DNA from: Streptomyces flaveus
Lineage (GTDB): Bacteria; Actinomycetota; Actinomycetes; Streptomycetales; Streptomycetaceae
Direction of reading: 5' to 3'
Length of the DNA stretch: 64,000 nucleotides
NCBI RefSeq assembly: GCF_014647675.1
Contig: NZ_BMPQ01000036.1
Span: forward strand, 22,418 to 86,417
Below, piece after piece: positions 52,423 to 61,696 of this stretch (position 1 is its first letter; each line of letters begins with the position of its first letter). The position numbers and the translations under genes were made by a program. The notes under the pieces were generated by a model. It saw only the letters and a list, made by a program, of their open reading frames with translations, did no database searches and was not told the origin of the DNA.

Positions 52423-53574
52423 CTACGGAGCGGGCCAGACAAGCTTGTCGGCGGCGTAGACGTTCCTCACGGGGGAGGTGTCGAACCATCCCTCGGCCCG
52501 GGCGGCGGTCACGCTGTCGGGCACGATCTCGAACTGGTGCAGCATGTCGACGAGCCCCGCGACGTTCTTGGGGTCGATGGCGCCGAACGGCTGTCCGGAC
52601 GTCGGGTTGTCCTTGGCGACCTGCGTCTCGGTCTTCCAGATGGTCGCGTTCAGTTTCTTGTCGTACGTCGGTCCGGACAGCTCGGCCGCGTATCCGACGC
52701 ACTCGGCGATGTGTTTGTCGTCGGCCGAGCAGTAGTCGTAGGCGTGCAGCGCGGCGCGCAGGATGTCCTCGACGGCGTGCGGGTTCGCCTTGGCGAATTC
52801 CGGGTTCACCGCCATCGCGCCGAGCGAGCTCGGGACGCCGTAGTCGACCGGCTTCCACACCGTGACGTCCTTGCCGGCCGCCTTGAGCTGGTTGGGCTCG
52901 TTCGAGACGAACCCCGTGAGCGCTTCGAGGCCGCCCTGCCTGCGGGGCAGTACGGAGGGGTCGTAGCCCTGCTTGACCAGCTTGAGCGAGTCCCAGTCGA
53001 CTCCGGCCTTGACCAGCATCGCTCTGACCCCGGCGGGTACGAAGCCCTTGTGGCCGACGACCTTGCCGTCGAGCTGGGTCAGGTCGGTGATGTCCTTGTT
53101 CGTCATCAGGATCTCGAGGCCGGCGTCCGAGTACGAGGAGATGCCCGTGATGTCGATCCCGTTGGCCCGGGCCTGGATGACGTCCTGCTGGGAGACGGGA
53201 CTCACGGTCGCCTGTCCGCTGGCGAGCAGCTTGGTGTTCTGTGCCGTGTCGCCGGTGCCGGGCTTGAGGTCGACGTCGAGGCAGAGGTCCTTGAAGTAGC
53301 CCAGCTTGTCGGCGGCTATGTACTCGAGGATCGACACCGACGACTGGTACTGGTAGCCCGACAGGTAGGTGATCTTGCCGGCGTCCTTGTTCTCGGCGCA
53401 GCGGTCGGCGGAGATCGCGGAGCCTTCCGAGCCCGTCGAGGTGCTGTCGCCGGAGTCCGAGCCGCATCCCGCGAGGCCGGCTGTCAGCGTGACGGCGGCA
53501 AGGGAGGCGAGGCCGGATCTGATGAGGCGGTACTGCCTGGGGGACGTGGATGACATGGGTGACGTCGGTGACAT
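52423..53574 (-). CDS. ABC substrate-binding lipoprotein, NMT1/THI5-SsuA type
   Basis: A 383-residue lipoprotein. The signal ends in a lipobox with LAGC, followed by a Ser/Gly-rich tether. YLSGYQYQSSVSILEYIAADKLGYFKDLCLDVDL and LLASGQATVSPVSQQDVIQARANGIDITGI are typical of NMT1-like periplasmic proteins, which bind thiamine precursors, riboflavin, taurine, sulfonates or similar small cyclic or acidic ligands. Two in-frame ATGs exist; the one at 53574 has GGAG seven bases upstream. It is the ligand-binding subunit of the ABC importer encoded with 53698 and 54572. Confidence 0.9.
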   Translation of the reverse strand: MSPTSPMSSTSPRQYRLIRSGLASLAAVTLTAGLAGCGSDSGDSTSTGSEGSAISADRCAENKDAGKITYLSGYQYQSSVSILEYIAADKLGYFKDLCLDVDLKPGTGDTAQNTKLLASGQATVSPVSQQDVIQARANGIDITGISSYSDAGLEILMTNKDITDLTQLDGKVVGHKGFVPAGVRAMLVKAGVDWDSLKLVKQGYDPSVLPRRQGGLEALTGFVSNEPNQLKAAGKDVTVWKPVDYGVPSSLGAMAVNPEFAKANPHAVEDILRAALHAYDYCSADDKHIAECVGYAAELSGPTYDKKLNATIWKTETQVAKDNPTSGQPFGAIDPKNVAGLVDMLHQFEIVPDSVTAARAEGWFDTSPVRNVYAADKLVWPAP

Positions 53575-53697
53575 GGGTGACTCCAGACTGGCGAGGGGCG
53601 CCGGGGAGGGGCGTGGACGAGGGCATGCGGCGTCGAGCGCTCCGCCCTCGCGGGCCACGGGTGGATCGACGTGCGGGTAAGTCGGTATGAGGGCGCG

Positions 53698-54555
53698 TCA
53701 GTTGTGCGCGCTGTCGTGCCAATGGAGCACGCGGCGCTCGACCAGCGTCACGACGAGCAGCAGCAGCACGCCCATCACCGCGAGGACGAGAATCGAGGCG
53801 TATACGACCGGCAGCTGGTTCATCGAGGAGGCCACGCTGATCGCGGTGCCGAGGCCGCCGCTCGATCCCGACGCCGACATCTCGGCCACCACGGCGCCGA
53901 CGATCGACAGCGGGAAGACGATGCGCAGCGCGGCGAACACGTACGGCAGCGCGTTGGGGATGCGCACGTGCCACAGCAGCTCGAACCGGCCGGCGTCCAT
54001 CGTCTGGTACACCTGCAGCACCTGCTGCGACACGGACCGCAGACCGGCCGCGGTGTTGATGAGGATCGGGAAGAAGCAGATCAGACCGGCGATGACGAGC
54101 TTGGGCAGCGGGCCGAAGCCGAAGGCCACGACCAGCGCCGGTGCGATGGCCACGAGCGGCGTGACGTTGAGGACGACGGCGATCGGCATGACCGCCCGGC
54201 GCACGAGGGGGAGTTCACTGGTCAGCACCGCGAGGACGAACGCCGCGACGAACCCCATCGCGAGGCCGGCCACCGCCTCGCCCAGGGTGACCAGGGCGTT
54301 GTCGACGTAGTAGCCGAACTGTGTGGTGAGCGAGCTGCCGATGTCCGGCAGCGGTGGCAGCAGGTACGGCAGTTCCTCGGCTCCCCACTGCCAGAGAGCG
54401 GCGAGGATCGCCAGCATCACCAGGAGGGGCAGCCAGGCGGCTGGGCGGATCCATGCGATCCGGGACCTCGGGTGGCCGAGGCTGAAGCGCGACGGCTCGA
54501 CGGGCGGCTCCGTCTCGGTCGCCGGGGCGGTGGTGCGTTCGTCGGCTACGGTCAT
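53698..54555 (-). CDS. ABC permease, SsuC/ThiX type
   Basis: A 285-residue membrane protein with six hydrophobic helices after a polar N-tail. It has the EAA-loop signature (MDAGRFELLWHVRIPNALPYVFAALRI) of binding-protein-dependent permeases of the nitrate/sulfonate/taurine group. It is 16 bp from the ATPase stop and likely translated from ATG 54555 after GGGGG. A frame extends upstream into the ATPase gene but is not conserved. Confidence 0.92.
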   Translation of the reverse strand: MTVADERTTAPATETEPPVEPSRFSLGHPRSRIAWIRPAAWLPLLVMLAILAALWQWGAEELPYLLPPLPDIGSSLTTQFGYYVDNALVTLGEAVAGLAMGFVAAFVLAVLTSELPLVRRAVMPIAVVLNVTPLVAIAPALVVAFGFGPLPKLVIAGLICFFPILINTAAGLRSVSQQVLQVYQTMDAGRFELLWHVRIPNALPYVFAALRIVFPLSIVGAVVAEMSASGSSGGLGTAISVASSMNQLPVVYASILVLAVMGVLLLLVVTLVERRVLHWHDSAHN

Positions 54556-54571
54556 GTCCTCGCGCCCCCAC

Positions 54572-55420
54572 TCACGCGGCTTCGCCGTGCCAGGCACGGC
54601 GAAGCCGGTCTCGGATCAGGTCCTCGTACTCGTGGAAGCGGCGCTCCCCGAAGAGACGGTCACCGCGCGGCCGGGGCAGGTCGACGTCGATGATGTCCAC
54701 GATGCGGCCGGGGTGCGGGGCCATGACGACCACGGTGTCGGAGAGCCGGACGGCCTCGGGCACGGAGTGGGTGACGAACAGGACCGTCGTCTTCAACTCG
54801 TCCCAGAGATCGAGCAGTTGGTCCTGCAGGCTCTCGCGTGTGAATTCGTCGAGCGCCGAGAACGGCTCGTCCATGACGAGTACGTCGGGCCGCAGGCCGA
54901 AGGCGCGCACGATCGCGGCACGCTGCCGCATACCGCCGGACAGCTCCGCCGGAAGCTTGTCCATGGCCTCACCGAGACCCGCCTTGACGAGGAGTTCCCG
55001 CATGTCGGGGGCGGACGGCGCGGCGTCCCGCTCGGCGAAGCCGGCGATGCGCTCGCGGCGCCTGGCGGCACCTTTGTTGATCTTCTGCGGCAGAGTGACG
55101 TTCCGCAGCACGGACAGCCAGGGCAGCAACGCCGGGCTCTGTGGCACGAGGCCGATCAGCTTGGCGGCGCACGCCTTCGCCGGCGGGACGCCGTGCACAC
55201 GGACCTCGCCGTGGTCGGGCTGTTCAAGCCCGGCGACAAGGCGCAGCAGTGTCGACTTGCCGCAGCCGCTGGGGCCGATGAGGCTGACGAAGCGGCCGGG
55301 CGGCACCGTCAGATGGACCTCGTCGAGGGCATTGGTCGCGGACGACCCGAATCCGTAGATCCGGTGCACCGACCGCAGTTCAAGTGCTGGCGTACCAGTC
55401 ACCTTCACGCTCCCATCCAT
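54572..55420 (-). CDS. ABC ATP-binding protein, SsuB/ThiZ type
   Basis: A 282-residue ATPase. It has Walker A GPSGCGKST, the Q-loop LVPQSPALLPWL, the signature LSGGMRQR, Walker B DVLVMDEPFSALD and the switch His in FVTHSVPEA. It powers the importer with 53698 and 52423. The start is either ATG 55420 or a GTG six codons later. It is the first clear gene of the operon. Confidence 0.92.
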   Translation of the reverse strand: MDGSVKVTGTPALELRSVHRIYGFGSSATNALDEVHLTVPPGRFVSLIGPSGCGKSTLLRLVAGLEQPDHGEVRVHGVPPAKACAAKLIGLVPQSPALLPWLSVLRNVTLPQKINKGAARRRERIAGFAERDAAPSAPDMRELLVKAGLGEAMDKLPAELSGGMRQRAAIVRAFGLRPDVLVMDEPFSALDEFTRESLQDQLLDLWDELKTTVLFVTHSVPEAVRLSDTVVVMAPHPGRIVDIIDVDLPRPRGDRLFGERRFHEYEDLIRDRLRRAWHGEAA

Positions 55421-55563
55421 GTAGCGAGCACGAAGGCCCGGTCCTGGAAGTCGGAGAGCGTGCGTAGCGAGTGCGGGTGACTGCCACGCGGAAATCCGCT
55501 TAGGTGTCTTTGACCGTAGGAGCCTTGTGTTTCGCTCCGCCGCCCCTGTTTGTTTCGAGGGCC

Positions 55564-55989
55564 TTACGTTCGGTCTTGCAGCGTTACGGCCGCGTTGCCG
55601 TCGAAGACGTAGATCTCGATGCCGAGGTCCGCCGCCGCGCGCGCCACCCAGCCGCCGAGTGCCTGCACGACCAGCTCGGTGATCAGGAGCACCGCGCGCT
55701 CGGCGGTCGGTACGGAGTCCCGCAGCCAGAGCAGCTTGAACATGTCCGCCATGACCTTGTTGCGGTAGGCGGGCTTGTACGCGCCCTGATTGCTGACGAG
55801 TTGAACGAGCACACGGCCCGCGTCGTCGATCCCCTCGACCTCGACGCGGCTGCTGTCGGGCAGCATGAGCGGCTTCGGACGCAGCCTGGTGCCGAGCCGG
55901 TCGCCGAGGGCGAGCAACATACGGCGTTCGATGGAGCCCTCGGCGAACCGGCTCCACTCGTTGGGGGCGTCAAGGACTGTCAGGTGCAC
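55564..55989 (-). CDS. Hypothetical protein, weakly nuclease-like
   Basis: A 141-residue protein from a GTG at 55989. RVEVEGIDDAGRVLVQLVSNQGAYKPAYRNKVMADMFKLLWL followed by ERAVLLITELVVQALGGWVARAAADLGIEIYVF has the spacing of a PD-(D/E)xK-like fold (acidic residue, beta strand, Gln/Lys), but this is only a pattern. No family was recognised with certainty. It lies between a strong terminator and the ATPase gene, 143 bp away, on the same strand. It could be the leader gene of the operon or independent. Confidence 0.5.
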   Translation of the reverse strand: MHLTVLDAPNEWSRFAEGSIERRMLLALGDRLGTRLRPKPLMLPDSSRVEVEGIDDAGRVLVQLVSNQGAYKPAYRNKVMADMFKLLWLRDSVPTAERAVLLITELVVQALGGWVARAAADLGIEIYVFDGNAAVTLQDRT

Positions 55990-56110
55990 CTGCCGGAGTC
56001 TAGGAAACGCCGGTTTCCCACGTGTTTCACGTGGTCGGCGCCGTGGCTTGGGTACGGCCACAGGTGCGCAGGGCCGCGGGGTGCGCCGCCTGTTGGTGGT
56101 CGGCGGCTAG

Positions 56111-56163
56111 GGCGCGGTGGAGGTCTCGCCGGGTGTACGGGTCGTCGAGACCTCCACCGCGCC
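56111..56163. terminator. Perfect 18-bp hairpin terminator
   Basis: GGCGCGGTGGAGGTCTCG and CGAGACCTCCACCGCGCC pair perfectly around a 17-base loop. It lies 45 bp after the stop of the sugar permease operon, separating it from the gene at 55989. Confidence 0.88.
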
Positions 56164-56207
56164 CAGGTGGCCCTGCGCATCGATCGAGGAGTTGGCGGCT
56201 CAGTCCC

Positions 56208-57056
56208 TCACTCGCGCACCGCCCCCTTGGTGGCGTCGGCGATGAAGCTGCGGGCGAACAGGGAGAACACCACTACCAGCGGCAGTACGGCGAGCAGTAC
56301 GCCGGCCATCACCATGGCGTAGTCCTGCCGGCCGTGCGAGACGTTGAGCTGGGAGAGGGCGACCTGCAGGGTCACCCTGTCGGGGTTGACCAGGGCGACG
56401 AGCGGCCAGACGTAGTCGTTCCACGCGGCGACGAAGGTGTAGATGCCGAGGAAGGCGAGCCCCGGCCGGACGGCCGGCAACCCCACGTGCCAGTACTGCC
56501 GGAAGAAGCCGCAGCCGTCCATGCGGGCGGCGTCGATGAGTTCGTCGTGAATGGCGCCGATCATGTACTGACGCATCCAGAAGATTCCGAAGGCGTTCGC
56601 GGTCGCCGGAAAAATGACGGCCTTGAGAGAACCCAGCCAACCCAGTTCCGCCATGATCAGGTACTGGGGAATGATCGCGAGCTGGAGCGGCAGCATGAAG
56701 ATGCCCATCAGCATCGCGAACAGCACACGTCTGCCGGGGAATTCGTATTTGGCGAAGGCGAACGCCGCCAGGGAGTCCAGGAGCAGGACGAGCGCCGTCG
56801 TGCTCACGGCCACGATGACCGTGTTGAACATCGCTCCGAAGAAATCGATGCTGTCCAGCAACCGCTGGATGTTGTCGAACAGATGGGACCCGAAGGTGAG
56901 CTTCGGCGGGTATTTGGTGATGTCCTGCGTCGTGTTGGTCGCCATCACGATGGTCCAGTAGAACGGGAACATCGAGACCAGGACCCCGGCCATCAGGATC
57001 ACATGGAGGAGCAGCCCTCTGACGGTCGTGGGCCGGCGGACACGGAGTGCCTTCAC
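56208..57056 (-). CDS. Carbohydrate ABC permease, MalG type
   Basis: A 282-residue protein with six membrane helices. FPFYWTIVMATNT near the N-terminus, the EAA motif (DELIDAARMDGCGFFRQYWHVGLPAVRPGL) and AWNDYVWPLV are typical of MalG-like permeases. GTG at 57056 overlaps the TGA of the first permease and follows GGAGG by six bases. No ATPase is encoded nearby, so the shared MsiK-type ATPase of Streptomyces is expected to drive it (inference). Confidence 0.92.
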   Translation of the reverse strand: MKALRVRRPTTVRGLLLHVILMAGVLVSMFPFYWTIVMATNTTQDITKYPPKLTFGSHLFDNIQRLLDSIDFFGAMFNTVIVAVSTTALVLLLDSLAAFAFAKYEFPGRRVLFAMLMGIFMLPLQLAIIPQYLIMAELGWLGSLKAVIFPATANAFGIFWMRQYMIGAIHDELIDAARMDGCGFFRQYWHVGLPAVRPGLAFLGIYTFVAAWNDYVWPLVALVNPDRVTLQVALSQLNVSHGRQDYAMVMAGVLLAVLPLVVVFSLFARSFIADATKGAVRE

Positions 57057-58051
57057 ACCTTCCTCCTTCCTTGTACGACACGCCAGTTGATGACCACGAA
57101 CAGCAGGATGACCAGGAAGAAAGCCCACACGATCGCGGCTGCGTAACCGAAGTTGTTGTTGTCGAAAGCCTGGTGGTAGAAGTACAGAAGTGTGGTCAGT
57201 CCAGCCTGTCCCGGGCCGCCGGAATTCGGATTGTTGGCCGCGTTGCTGCCGAACAGGACCTGGGGCTCGGTGAAGCTCTGCAGACCGTTGACCGTCGAGA
57301 TGATCACCGTGAACAGAATGATCGGACGCATCATCGGAACGGTGATGGAGAAGAAGGTCCGCACCGGCCCCGCGCCGTCGAGCTTGGCCGCCTCGTAGAC
57401 ATCCGAGGGAATCGCCTGCAGACCGGCCAGGTAAATGATCATGTTGTAGCCGGTCCACTGCCAGGTCATCAGCATCGCGATGACCGCTTTGATCGTCCAC
57501 TCGTTGTTCAGCCAGGGGACCGACGGCACGTTCACCGCCTGCAATGCCGCATTGATGACGCCGAACCGGTCGCTGAAGGCCGAGAAGAAGAAGATGGAGA
57601 CCGCGACCACAGAGGTGACGTTCGGTACGAAGTAGGCGACGCGGTAGAAGCTGGTGAGGCGGCGCGTGGAATTCAGCAGGGTGGCCAGCACCAGCGCCAT
57701 GAACAGCATGGGGAACGTGGCGAACACCCAGATCACCAGGGTGTTCCGCAGCGCCAGCCAGAAGGTGGGATCGTCGAACAGGAAGCGGAACTGGTCGAAC
57801 CCGACGAAGGTCATCTCGCCGATGCCGTCCCAGCGCTGGAACGCCAGGTACAGCGAATAGATCATCGGGAAGAACAAGAAGGTCAGGAACAGCAGGAAGA
57901 ACGGCGACACCGCCGCGTACTGCGGCCAGAAGGACAGAAGCCGCCGCAGCCCCCGGCGCCGCTCGGGCCGTCCGGTACTCCGGGCGGTCCGGCGGTGCTT
58001 CTGAGGAACCTCGGGCGCTGCGGCGGGTCCGGCCGTGGGGGGTGCTGCCAC
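57053..58051 (-). CDS. Carbohydrate ABC permease, MalF type
   Basis: A 332-residue protein with a basic, Pro-rich N-tail followed by six helices. FLLFLTFLFFPMIYSLYLAFQRWDG begins the membrane part, and the EAA loop is DVYEAAKLDGAGPVRTFFSITVPMMRPI. It pairs with the MalG-type permease downstream (GTGA overlap). The GTG start is one base after the stop of the substrate-binding protein. Confidence 0.92.
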   Translation of the reverse strand: MAAPPTAGPAAAPEVPQKHRRTARSTGRPERRRGLRRLLSFWPQYAAVSPFFLLFLTFLFFPMIYSLYLAFQRWDGIGEMTFVGFDQFRFLFDDPTFWLALRNTLVIWVFATFPMLFMALVLATLLNSTRRLTSFYRVAYFVPNVTSVVAVSIFFFSAFSDRFGVINAALQAVNVPSVPWLNNEWTIKAVIAMLMTWQWTGYNMIIYLAGLQAIPSDVYEAAKLDGAGPVRTFFSITVPMMRPIILFTVIISTVNGLQSFTEPQVLFGSNAANNPNSGGPGQAGLTTLLYFYHQAFDNNNFGYAAAIVWAFFLVILLFVVINWRVVQGRRKV

Positions 58052-58052
58052 G

Positions 58053-59330
58053 TCAGCTCACGCCCTGCTGCTTGGCGATCTGCTTGGCCTGCTCGACGGC
58101 GTCCTTCCACGCGTCGTCCGGCTTCTTGCCCTTCGACTCGATGCTGGTCAGCTCGTTGTAGTACGGCACGGCCACCGCCGCGTTCGCCGGAGCCTCGTAG
58201 AAGGCCGGAACCTTCTCGGCGGCCGGGCCGAACACCTCGATCGTCTTCTGCCCGCCGAAGAACGGATCGCCTTCGGTCAGGGCGGGCAGCTTGTAGGCCG
58301 CCGGGGACGAGGGGAACAGCGCCGCGTCCGTGAAGCCGCGGCCCTGGTTCTCCGGGCTGAGCAGCCACTTGATGATCTCGAAGGCGACTTCCGGGTTGCG
58401 GCACTCCTTGGGCAGGGCCAGGAACGAGCCGCCCATGTTGGAGGGGCCGCCGGGCAGGGGAGCGACCCGCCATTTGCCCGAGGTGTTAGGAGCCATGTCC
58501 TTGACGTCCAGGGCCATCCAGGCGGCACCCAGCTGGGTGGCCACTGTCCCGTTGGCCACGGCGGGCTTCAGGCTCTCGTCGTTGATCTTGGCGTCGGCGC
58601 CGGATTCGTAGAGGCGGACAGCGAGGTCCCAGCACTTGCGGACGTGCTCCTGGTCGCCGATGAACTTGTTGTTCTCGTCGATCATGCGCTTGCTGCCCTG
58701 ACCGAGGGACATGTCGAAGACAGCAGTCATGTTGTTGAGCAGAAACGCCTTGGGGTACGCCTTCTGGATGTCGGCGCCGATCGCGAAGTAGTCCTCCCAC
58801 GTGGATATCTCCGCGGCCACCTTGGCGGGATCCGTGGGCAGTCCGGCCTTCGCGAACATGTCCTCGCGGTAGTACATCGCGGTCGGACCGATGTCGATCG
58901 GGAAGCCGATCTGCTTGCCGTCCTGGGTCTGTCCCTGCTTCAGCTTCCAGCCCAGGTACTCCGAGGCGATCTTGTCCGCCCCCAGGGTGTTGAGGTCGAT
59001 GAACCGGCCGGCGTTGGGCAGGAAGGAGGCGATGTCCTCGCCCTTGATCCCGGTGATGTCCGGTACGAAGCTGCGGCCGTTCATCGTGGTGAGCAGCTTC
59101 TGCTTGAAGGTGCCGCCGATGATCGAGGACTTCAGCGTCACGTCGGTGAACTGCTTCTTGGCGTCTGCCACGACCTTGTCGCTGAGGCCACCGCCCCAGT
59201 ACCACAGGGTCAGGTCCTTGCCGTCCTTCGTACCGCTGCCGCTGTCCGAGCCGCCGCACGCGGCGGTGACTCCGGCGCCCGCCGCGACGAGCAGGGCCGT
59301 CTGGACGAACCGTCTACGGGACAGATCCAC
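58053..59330 (-). CDS. Carbohydrate ABC substrate-binding lipoprotein, family 1
   Basis: A 425-residue protein. A twin-arginine lipoprotein signal (RRRFVQTALLVAAGAGVTAAC) is followed by a Gly/Ser tether. The mature part (LTLWYWGGGLSDKVVADAKKQF, FPIDIGPTAMYYREDMFAKAGLP, STWEDYFAIGADI) is a family 1 sugar-binding protein. GTG at 59330 lies eight bases after GGAG. It is first in the operon and divergent from the DeoR-family gene. The sugar is not indicated by the sequence. Supply from the nearby hydrolases is possible but they are more than 14 kb away. Confidence 0.92.
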   Translation of the reverse strand: MDLSRRRFVQTALLVAAGAGVTAACGGSDSGSGTKDGKDLTLWYWGGGLSDKVVADAKKQFTDVTLKSSIIGGTFKQKLLTTMNGRSFVPDITGIKGEDIASFLPNAGRFIDLNTLGADKIASEYLGWKLKQGQTQDGKQIGFPIDIGPTAMYYREDMFAKAGLPTDPAKVAAEISTWEDYFAIGADIQKAYPKAFLLNNMTAVFDMSLGQGSKRMIDENNKFIGDQEHVRKCWDLAVRLYESGADAKINDESLKPAVANGTVATQLGAAWMALDVKDMAPNTSGKWRVAPLPGGPSNMGGSFLALPKECRNPEVAFEIIKWLLSPENQGRGFTDAALFPSSPAAYKLPALTEGDPFFGGQKTIEVFGPAAEKVPAFYEAPANAAVAVPYYNELTSIESKGKKPDDAWKDAVEQAKQIAKQQGVS

Positions 59331-59725
59331 TTTCGTTCTCCTACTGTTCGACGTGATCGGTGACCGCGGGCGTTTCACCCGAGTACCGGCCGTGCTGTGT
59401 CTGGGACGGGGATCCGCCCGGGCCCAGGAGCGTCGGGCCGGCGGGCGCCCCGTGCGCGCGCCGGTTCGAGCCGCTCCGGGCGGGCGAGGTCCCGCCGTGG
59501 AACCGGGACCGGCTCTCAGGGCTGTGGTGTCGCAGGGCGTGAGGCATGAGTGCTTCCCCTCCCCGGAGCCGCCGACGGCGAGTGGCAGCCTGCTGCCTTT
59601 TGCTCAGGAAGTACTGGTGCAGTGATTACATCTGCTCGAAGTACGCAGAAGCTTGCACCTTGTGCGCAGGTCTGGCAAGACTCAATCCCCATCCTGCGTG
59701 AGTTTGATTGAACTTGGAGGATCGA
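59331..59725. promoter_or_regulatory. Divergent control region, sugar ABC operon/deoR-type gene
   Basis: 395 bp with no convincing gene. Near the regulator lie GCAC-CTT-GTGC (59655-59665), two GAAGTAC direct repeats about 30 bp apart, and ACTCA...TGAGT arms near 59680-59705. These are the best operator candidates. TTGGAGG precedes the DeoR-family GTG. The half near the binding-protein gene is GC-rich and featureless. Confidence 0.4.
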
Positions 59726-60487
59726 GTGACCGCCATGGTTCCCGACCGCCGACATGAATGGATCTTGCGAGCGCTGCGCTCGGACGGCCCGACCGCCGTC
59801 GTCGCCCTCGCCGAGAGGCTGGGCGTGAGCCGGGCGACGATCCGCCGTGACCTGGCACAACTGGAGGACGAGGGCCTGCTGAGACGGGTCCACGGAGGCG
59901 CGATGCCGACCGAGGGCGGAGACGAACCCTTCACGGAGGTGGCAACCGTACGGGCGGCGGCGAAGGACACCCTCGCGGACAAGTGCGCCGACCTCGTCAG
60001 CGACGGTGAGATCCTCCTGCTCGACATCGGCACCACCACGCACCGGCTGGCGCGCCGACTGCGGGGCCGCGACCTCACCGTGATCACCAGCAGTCTCGCC
60101 GTGTACGAGGAACTGGCCGACGATCCGTGCGTACAACTGGTGATGCTCGGCGGAGCCGTCCGGCGCGACTACCGTTCGCTGGCCGGCTTCCTCACCGAGG
60201 ACAATCTCCGGCAGATCCACGCCGACCGGCTGTTCCTGGGCACCAGCGGCATCCGCCCGGACGGCCAGGTCCTGGACACCACCTCCGTGCAGGTACCGGT
60301 GAAGCGGGCCATGATCGCCGCCAGCGAACAGGTGGTACTGGTGGCGGACGCCGGAAAGTTCCCCGGCACCGGTATGGCCCGGGTGTGCGGGCCCGGCAGC
60401 CTCGACCTGGTGGTGACCAACGCGCCCACGGACCCGGCGACTCGCAGTGCACTGCAGGCGGCCGGAGTCGAGGTGGCCGAGGTGTGA
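59726..60487 (+). CDS. DeoR-family transcriptional repressor
   Basis: A 253-residue protein. Residues 1-60 are the DeoR HTH (RRHEWILRALRSDGPTAVVALAERLGVSRATIRRDLAQLEDEGLLRRVHGGA). Residues about 75-235 are the sugar-phosphate sensor, with ILLLDIGTTTHRLARRL, ITSSLAVYEEL, MLGGAVRRDYRSLAG and VLVADAGKF. It is divergent from the sugar ABC operon and probably represses it until a phosphorylated sugar accumulates. GTG at 59726 follows TTGGAGG by five bases. Confidence 0.93.
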   Translation: MTAMVPDRRHEWILRALRSDGPTAVVALAERLGVSRATIRRDLAQLEDEGLLRRVHGGAMPTEGGDEPFTEVATVRAAAKDTLADKCADLVSDGEILLLDIGTTTHRLARRLRGRDLTVITSSLAVYEELADDPCVQLVMLGGAVRRDYRSLAGFLTEDNLRQIHADRLFLGTSGIRPDGQVLDTTSVQVPVKRAMIAASEQVVLVADAGKFPGTGMARVCGPGSLDLVVTNAPTDPATRSALQAAGVEVAEV

Positions 60488-60778
60488 GAACGAGGCCCTG
60501 AGCCCTGTCGGAAGCGTCCGCCTGTGCCGTTCAGCTCGAGCGCAGAGCTCGCGGGGTCAGTTGGCGTCGTCGCTCAGCCAGCACGCGCTAGACGCTACTC
60601 GTCAAACGCGATCATCTCTGTGCGCGTTATTGCAGAAGTTTTTCTACTTCCTACGTAGGCGATCCAGTGCTCCTCCGCTTGCCGTGCAGACTTTTGACGC
60701 GTCCCTCCCAGGCCGGCCCAGCGCCTTCCTTGTCGCAGACGCTGTACCAAAGCGCCATGGTCTGGTCACACTGGCAGC

Positions 60779-61636
60779 GTGAACGTGGATCACATGGGCG
60801 ACCCCGGACTCTTCGGCCCCGACTCGGTGACCTGGCAACTGCACAGCGACCCGATGATGTGGGTCGCCGGAGTCCGCGCGCTCTACCTCCAGGCCCTGCA
60901 CCCGCGCGCGGTGCGCGGCGTCATGCAGAACTCCGACTTCCGCAAGGACGCCTGGGGCCGGCTGATGCGTACGGCCAACTTCGTCGGGACGACGACGTAC
61001 GGCACGACCGAGGCGGCCGAGAAGGCAGGCGCCCGGGTCCGCAAGATCCACGCCATGCTCACCGCGACCGACCCCGACACGGGCGAGCGCTACCGGATCG
61101 ACGAACCCGAGCTGCTGCTCTGGGTGCACTGCGCCGAGATCGACTCCTACCTCGATGTCGCGCGCCGCTCCGGGATCCGCCTCACGGAGGCGCAGGCCGA
61201 CCGCTATGTCGGCGAACACCGCGAGAGTGCCCGGCTGGTGGGCCTCGACCCCGAGGACGTACCCGCCGACCAGGCTCAACTCGCCGCGTACTTCGAGAAG
61301 ATACGACCCGAGCTGGCCGCCGGAGACGAAGCACGGGACGTCGACGACTTCCTGCGTCGGCCGCCGACGCCCGCGCTGCTCGTCCCGGCGCGCGAACTGC
61401 TGTGGCGGGGCGTGGCGGAGGTGGCGTATGCCTCACTGCCGCCGTTCGCCCACGAGCTGTACGGACGATCCGCACCCTCGCACGAGGCGGTGAACCTTCA
61501 ACTGCGCTTCACCGGCATCATGCTGCGCAGGATTCCCGCACGTGTGCGCTGGCAACTCCCGCCCAAGCACATTATCCGCGCCATGTCACGGCTCGGCCCC
61601 GGCTCCCGACCGGCCCCGTACAAACTCGGACGATAG
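60779..61636 (+). CDS. Oxygenase MpaB/DUF2236-family protein
   Basis: A 285-residue protein. FGPDSVTWQLHSDPMMWVAGVRALYLQALHPRAVRGV carries the conserved His of the MpaB/rubber-oxygenase (Lcp)-related family. FVGTTTYGTTEAA, HCAEIDSYL and the LWRGVAEVAYASLPP region are further matches. Characterised relatives bind haem and oxidise hydrophobic substrates; most members are uncharacterised. No signal peptide is seen. Start GTG 60779 or ATG 60794 are both possible. The upstream 291 bp contain nothing recognised. Confidence 0.85.
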   Translation: MNVDHMGDPGLFGPDSVTWQLHSDPMMWVAGVRALYLQALHPRAVRGVMQNSDFRKDAWGRLMRTANFVGTTTYGTTEAAEKAGARVRKIHAMLTATDPDTGERYRIDEPELLLWVHCAEIDSYLDVARRSGIRLTEAQADRYVGEHRESARLVGLDPEDVPADQAQLAAYFEKIRPELAAGDEARDVDDFLRRPPTPALLVPARELLWRGVAEVAYASLPPFAHELYGRSAPSHEAVNLQLRFTGIMLRRIPARVRWQLPPKHIIRAMSRLGPGSRPAPYKLGR

Positions 61637-61696
61637 CTCGCCATACTGGACGGGCCAGGGGAGGGCGGAGACACACGACGGGGGCGGTCGCAGGAA

